From positions 744,001-808,000 of the forward strand of contig JAPXFQ010000249.1 of assembly GCA_028564705.1 (NCBI GenBank): a stretch of DNA of 64,000 bases, read 5' to 3'. The translations under genes were made by a program, and so were the position numbers. Of this stretch, positions 58,790 through 64,000 are shown one piece after another. Position 1 is the first letter of the stretch; the number at the start of each line of letters is the position of its first letter. The DNA comes from Apricaphanius iberus. Its lineage: Eukaryota; Chordata; Actinopteri; Cyprinodontiformes; Aphaniidae. Under the pieces are notes generated by a model that ran no database searches, was not told the origin of the DNA, and saw only the letters and a program-made list of their open reading frames with translations.

Positions 58790-59730
58790 AATTAGAGCAG
58801 CTTACAAGACCAATGTCACAACGGGACTTCGAAAAACTCATCCAAATGCAACTGGCAAATAAATGGATGTGCTATTACTCTCTCCAGGTGAACAGAAAAA
58901 AAACTGAGGCAATTCTTTTTGGACCTAAGGAGGAAAGGTCAAGAGTTGACACACAGTTTCTGTTAATAAAGCTTGAAACTACTGATCAGGCCCAAACTCT
59001 AGGTGTTATAATGGACTCCGACTTGAACTTCCAGGGTCACATAAGGAAGGAACAAGGTCAGCCTTCTATCAAATGAAAAACATTTTTAAAATTAAAGGAC
59101 TAATGTCACAATAGGACCCTGAAAAAAAATAATCCATCCGTTTATCTTTTGGGTTGATTACTGCAACAGCGTCCTCACAGGTATTCCTAAAAAGTACATC
59201 AGAAAGCTGCAGGTGACCCAGAATGCTGCTGCTGGCATCTTCACTAGTCCTCCCTGTAAATCAGAGAATAGACTTAAATACTAGAATAGATACACATACT
59301 TCTACTTCTTTTAAATCATTGAATGGCTTAGCAACAAAGTACATTGAAGATGTTGTCATGCCAGCCCCTTCAGAACACTCAGGTCTTCCAACTCTAGTCT
59401 ACTAATCATCCCTAGAATCAGAACCAAACATGGAGAAGCCGCTTTCAGTTTCTATGCTCTCCTTATCTGGGACAAGCCTCCAACCACTGCAAAGCTGCTG
59501 AAATACTGAGTTCCTTTAAATCAAAGCTAAAAACCCATCTATTTAGAGGTGCCTCTGAGTAAGTGATTAATCATATCTTTAATGTCATGTGTTCAGATAT
59601 GTTATGTATTTTGTGTCTTCTATGTCCTATGTTATGCCATGACTGTTGTTCTCCCCGAATCATGCAAAGCTCTTTGAATTTCCTTGTTTTCGAAAGTGTG
59701 CTATACAAATAAAGTTCCCTCGCATTACAC
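58790..59730 (+). mobile_element. L2-like LINE, 5'-truncated and rearranged (reverse transcriptase C-terminus)
   Basis: The frame 58759-59076 contains NRKKTEAILFGPKE and QTLGVIMDSDLNFQGHI, the thumb-side segment of L2/Rex-type reverse transcriptases. Later frames give VDYCNSVLTGIPKKYI, RKLQVTQNAAA and FKSLNGLATKYI. The fragment ends GTGCTATACAAATAAAG, a typical L2-type tail. Stops, frameshifts and a duplicated MSQ-D-EK block show it is dead and rearranged. Confidence 0.82.
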
Positions 59731-59819
59731 TGATTTGCACATAGCATTAGGAATTCTTTCTCAATAGAGAGGCTTTATTTGCCTTCATGCAGATAATTTT
59801 CTTCATCTATCCTTTATCT

Positions 59820-60145
59820 ATTCCACTTATCCTTGTTGGGTCACAAGGGGCCTATCTCCAGCGGTCATTGGGCGAGAATCGGAGTACACCCTGGACAGCT
59901 CATAAGTCCTTTGCAGGGCAACAGAGACACACAGGAAAGACAACGATGTGCGCACACAGTCATATCTGAGGGCAATTTAGAGAGACCAATTAATCTAGCG
60001 ATAATGTTTTTGGACTTTGGGAGGAAACTGGATTACCTGGAGGGAACCTAGATATGCACAAGAAAAGACCCTAGGCCAGAATTGGAACCAGGACGTTGTT
60101 GCTGCTAGGCAACAGTGCTACCTACTGTGCCACTGTGCAGCTCAT
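59820..60145 (+). repeat. Fish-wide interspersed repeat, copy 2
   Basis: Same motif order as 32375-32750 (CACCCTGGACAGCTC, GACCAATTAATCTAG, TTTGGGAGGAAACTGGA, GGCAACAGTGCTACC, CTGTGCCACTG), without the internal insertion. A (TA)n run follows at 60269-60302. Confidence 0.7.
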
Positions 60146-60267
60146 TTGGATTGCATTTTGTTAATGTGTCTAATAATTATTCAGTGCCATTCCAATTGGT
60201 TACCCAAATCTTCAAGTGAGGAATAAAAGGCTTATGTGTTGAAGACTTGGGTTGATGTCAGCAAACC

Positions 60268-60306
<39 letters not shown>

Positions 60307-61179
60307 CAACGCTAGTAAGAATGTCCAGCTGTGTCTTTCTCACTCCCACTGGCCTTGGACTTGTTACCTCCGCAGCCCTGATAGATTTCTCTTTGTTGCG
60401 CTTATTCTCTCCTGTTTCTTATCCACTCTTTCCTTCTCCTTTAGATGAAGCTGCAAGCTTTTGTCCCTTTCCATTTTAAAGTAAACACAATTTACATTTA
60501 GTTTAAAATGACCTATAGTCACAGTTGCATCTGCACAATCAAGGAAAAACAGAAAATGTCAAGCAACCACTGAACAACGTGTGTCTCCTGCAATGATTCC
60601 ATACAAAAGAGGAAATGTAAACTGATATATCCAACAAAGGCATCAGCAATGTCTTTCACTTTGCTCAATAAATATTACCTTGCCTTTCCCCAGTGTTACA
60701 TTTAGGAATTTCTCATGAGTGCTTGTTCCTCATCTGATTCTGCTGGTTAAAAGCTGTACTGTAGCTCTTTAGTGCACTAACCCTGTGATAATGTGTGCCT
60801 TAAATATAACTTATAGACATTTTAACATGTCAAACTTGCACTTAACAACAGTGCTCAGCCTGATCCAACTGAACTGCCGTGTAAAATTAATTTATCCATG
60901 AATATGTTTGACAGGGCTTCTGAGTGTTCTAAAACTTCAATATTGCTAATGTTAGAAGTGAAATAAATTTTGTGGGTTTAAATTTTTTTCAGACTCTGAA
61001 ACAATATTACCGTAATTTTATGCTTTTTACTAAGATTTTATGTGACCACTAAAAAAATAAGTACAATTGTAAAATTTAGAAAAAAAAAATGTTGTTTTTT
61101 TGGTTTTTTTTTTTAAGTTCTGAAAAGAGTGGTGGGAATTTGTATTCCACCACCATAAGTCAATACTTTGAAGAACTAC

Positions 61180-61610
61180 CTTTTGAGTTTGAGTGTATTG
61201 TAAAATGAATCCCTTTCAGATGATGACCCAGATCACCCCCACAATCTTTGTGGTCCACTGCGAACATTTCCTGAAAATTTTATCAAAATATGTCTGTAAG
61301 TTATAGAGTTATGTTGCTAACCAACAGACAAGCAAACAAACCCAGGCAAAAACATGACTGTAATGAATGGAAAATATATCTATTGTATCAATATTCTGGA
61401 TAATAATCGTGATCCCTGAACATGAGGATTTCCAAGACAACAGTCCTTAAACCACAGCCAAGGAAACTGCTATTTCCCTATGGGATCAATAAAGTATTTT
61501 TGAATCCAAATCTGTCTAAACGTTTTTGAGTTATGTTACGAACTAACAGACAGATAAACACACAAACCAACCCTGCAAAATCATAACCTCCTTGGTGGAG
61601 GTAACTATTC
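61180..61610 (+). repeat. Two direct copies of a retroelement 3' tail
   Basis: GAGTTATGTTGCTAACCAACAGACAAGCAAACAAACCC-type sequence at about 61303-61342 recurs at about 61529-61570, and the second copy runs on into ACCTCCTTGGTGGAGGTAA. Such tails are common in fish RTE/Expander-like elements. Between them at 61475-61500 is a GGGATCAATAAAGTATTT tail. Confidence 0.5.
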
Positions 61611-64000
61611 CATTATAGCTCAGGTAGCATGTTGGTGTTCTGTTCAAAGTGAAACCTCCTTTCCTGTCTCGCATCGTTTGCATCCACTAAGTTTTCTTAC
61701 TGAATTAACCTACATTTGGGCTCTATCTATCTTCTTTCGACTCTGACCAACCTTCTTGTTCATGTTTGAGAAGCATTAAGCTATCACCATGTTTTACAGC
61801 GGGGATGGTGGGCCAGGGTAATGTGTAGTGTAGTTGGCAAGAAAAGGTAAACTTTTGGTCTAAACACCTCCTGTTGCTCATGAAGTCAGTATATAAAACT
61901 TCTTATATCTTTCTTCAAAAAATAGATTTCCCCTTGCCCTTTTTCTACTGAAGCCAGATTTATGAACTGCACTATTAACCCATGGTGCGATTCTCCCACC
62001 CTGGCTGTGTATCTGTGCGGTACAACAGTGTAAACTGGGTTGAATGCACATTCAACTTTTGAAATGATTATTTTTAAAATAGGGGATATCCATATTTACT
62101 TTTCCTTCCACTTTACAATTATGTTTGACCATATTTTGGTCTATACAATAAAGTGAAAAAAATACTTTGAAGATTGTGTCTTAAACATAAAGTAAAAAGA
62201 TATATGAATGTTTTGTAAGGTTTTTAGTTTTGCTCTTACATTTATGAAGCTATCTAACAACACATTCACAGTTCATCGTCAATATCTCTTATTAAGATTA
62301 TTTCCTCTGTGTTTCTGTAAATAATGACGCTTCACATTTATCTCCTTTGCCCTGAAAGCATTCCTCTCCCCACTGATCAACAAATTGTGACTGTGGTTCA
62401 TATCAATCCTGCAAAGTTCAGCCATTCCTCAGAACCTATTTGAGCGTCCTGGAAACTTATCTCACCTTGTTCCTCCACAGTGCCAACCTCTGCTGTTGCC
62501 TTACCTCCCCTCCCACTCCTCACGTCCGCCTCCACCTCCTTTCTCCTCCCCTTTTCCATCTATCAACAAGTACACATTCTCTCTGCGCTTACACATATTC
62601 TGAATGGTGTAGTCACTGCTTGTTGATCAGCCTTCCCTAAGGAAAGAACACAAGGAGGTGGGGGTGACAGCAAGTCTGTATCAGTGGCCCTATGGGAACA
62701 TAATAGTTGTTCTTCAAAGATCTGCACAACTCTCTGTGCTTACAGGAACCAGCCTGGCTGTCACTGTTTTGCCATGATCTCGGTGACACTGTTTGGGCAG
62801 CACAGACGTCTGTTTTCCACTCATCAGGTAAGTTCTGTTGATTTCCTTCAACCTGACACAGATGCAATATAGGGAAGAATCTATTAAAATCTCCTATGCT
62901 TCTTTTTTAATTATACCTGGCAGGGGTTTAGCGTTATATGCTATATGGTGTTACTGCAAGAGGAGACTTGTTCAGGACCTCTCTGCTGAAAATTGAATAG
63001 AAGCTTTTCTAAGTAAGTTGTGGTCTGGCCTTGGCAGTCAACACGCTCAGTTTTTTTTCACCCTGTGACTTCTTGTTTTCATTTAAATCTGCTTCACATT
63101 CATCAGGAAATAATGAGAACCTGTTTGCATGTTTTTTCGTTTTTGTTTCAACAGAGGGGTTTCTTAGTGGGAATTCTCATTGCCTGCACACTTCAAATTC
63201 ATCATGTAGGGGCTAGTTTCTTGGAGGATGGCAAGCAACTGTTTGTTTACTTCTTATGAAGTGCTGCAACAAATGCAGTCAGAGTGTATACCTAATGGTA
63301 ACCTAGGCAAAGACACTTTTTGTTTTTCTTGTGTTCAAAAGCATCAGCAATATTCAGTTTTACTGTGACTTTGTCAGGGCTGTGCTAAGGGTACTGCTAT
63401 ACAGCATTTCCTACTGGAAGGATTCGGGAATATATCATTCATTTCTATTGTTCATGAATATTTTTGCATAAACTTTAACCACTGAGTTTATAAAACAGGA
63501 ACAATCTCTTCTTATAGATTCTTGAGAGGCTCAACTTGCTTTTGGAAACAATAGATTTTTTTTTTTTTACTTTTTGTTTACTCTGAAATGTTCTAGTTAT
63601 AGTCACCCTCTTATCACATCTCAAAATGTTCTCTGAGAACAAGATGATAAACCTTTCCATAGGCCAGATAAAGCAACTCATTGTTTGATTTTCCAAATGT
63701 AGCTTGGATGTGTCGGAAATTGTCGAAGGGGAGTTTTACAGAACGGCCTAATGAAGGGGTAATGTGGATGTTAACCGCAGTCGACCAGGGACATCTTCTG
63801 CTCTAATGAACGGTGTAAAGTGTTGTAAATCACCCGCTGTGGAAGGGCAGTAAGATTCCTCTGTACAGTGATGTCACTGCTCATATGTGAAGCAGATCCA
63901 GACTTGAATGGTTCAGCCTGAGCCAGATGTTGAGTTTAATTTCCCCCATACTACATTTGGCTGTGACTGGCATGTATTCAGAAGTGTGCAGGGTTGCACT
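61611..64000. other. Intergenic, one weak exon candidate at 62746-62827
   Basis: The 82-nt segment 62746-62827 is bounded by tgcttacag and CATCAG|gtaagttc, and contains an ATG opening MISVTLFGQHRRLF. It could be a first coding or untranslated exon of a gene beyond the window, or chance. The rest shows no recognisable gene. Confidence 0.25.

Noticed and set aside
1..64000. CRISPR arrays, bacterial operons, phage, tRNA or rRNA genes
   Set aside because: The window is animal nuclear DNA; regular repeats are BRC coding repeats, microsatellites or transposons, and I saw no tRNA or rRNA structure.

Overview
The window is nuclear DNA from a ray-finned fish, probably a teleost. The genes are spliced, with GT-AG introns and two GC-AG introns. 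The intergenic and intronic DNA is AT-rich and full of fish-type transposons: Tc1/mariner, hAT, MITEs, L2-like LINE ends and (TA)n microsatellites. Gene content and order match a BRCA2 to N4BP2L2 neighbourhood. The species cannot be named from the sequence.

Layout. (1) 1-17178, plus strand: the 3' part of brca2, 21 exons, entered mid-exon and running to the stop codon. It covers the BRC array (exon 11), the PhePP region (exon 14), the helical/OB-fold DNA-binding domain (exons 15-26) and the C-terminal CDK/RAD51 segment (exon 27). Introns 10, 17 and 26 carry transposons; the one in intron 10 is an intact Tc1-type element of the DD38E kind. (2) 19161-23244, plus: n4bp2l2, an N-terminal low-complexity region followed by a P-loop kinase domain, with two MITEs in one intron. 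(3) 23245-40376: repeat-rich DNA with no confident protein-coding gene. It holds a dead Tc1 with long inverted repeats, a palindromic MITE, and a hAT-like repeat interrupted by a second, internally deleted hAT. A GC-rich stretch near 33.0-33.4 kb may be the promoter or first exon of the next gene. (4) 40420-44315, plus: trmt9b, a Trm9-like SAM methyltransferase, three coding exons, with a degenerate Tc1 in its second intron. (5) 46379-51286, minus: an eight-exon histone-deacetylase-family gene with a complete active site. It is closer in motif detail to bacterial class-IV-like enzymes than to HDAC11, and has a basic, possibly mitochondrial N-terminus. (6) 51287-64000: no confident gene; LINE/MITE debris and one weak exon candidate.

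The two brca2-side genes look like an ancient linked pair. trmt9b and the deacetylase lie tail to tail, 3' ends facing, about 2 kb apart. I see no functional pathway joining the four genes. The most noteworthy observations are: the brca2 exon-11 array of about 15 BRC repeats, much of it built from a roughly 650-bp three-repeat unit present about four times; a duplicated FVPPF motif in exon 14; the bacterial-like deacetylase; the intact DD38E Tc1 element; and the nested hAT, whose empty site survives in a sister repeat in brca2 intron 17. All assignments come from reading the sequence and remembered family features; no database search was possible.
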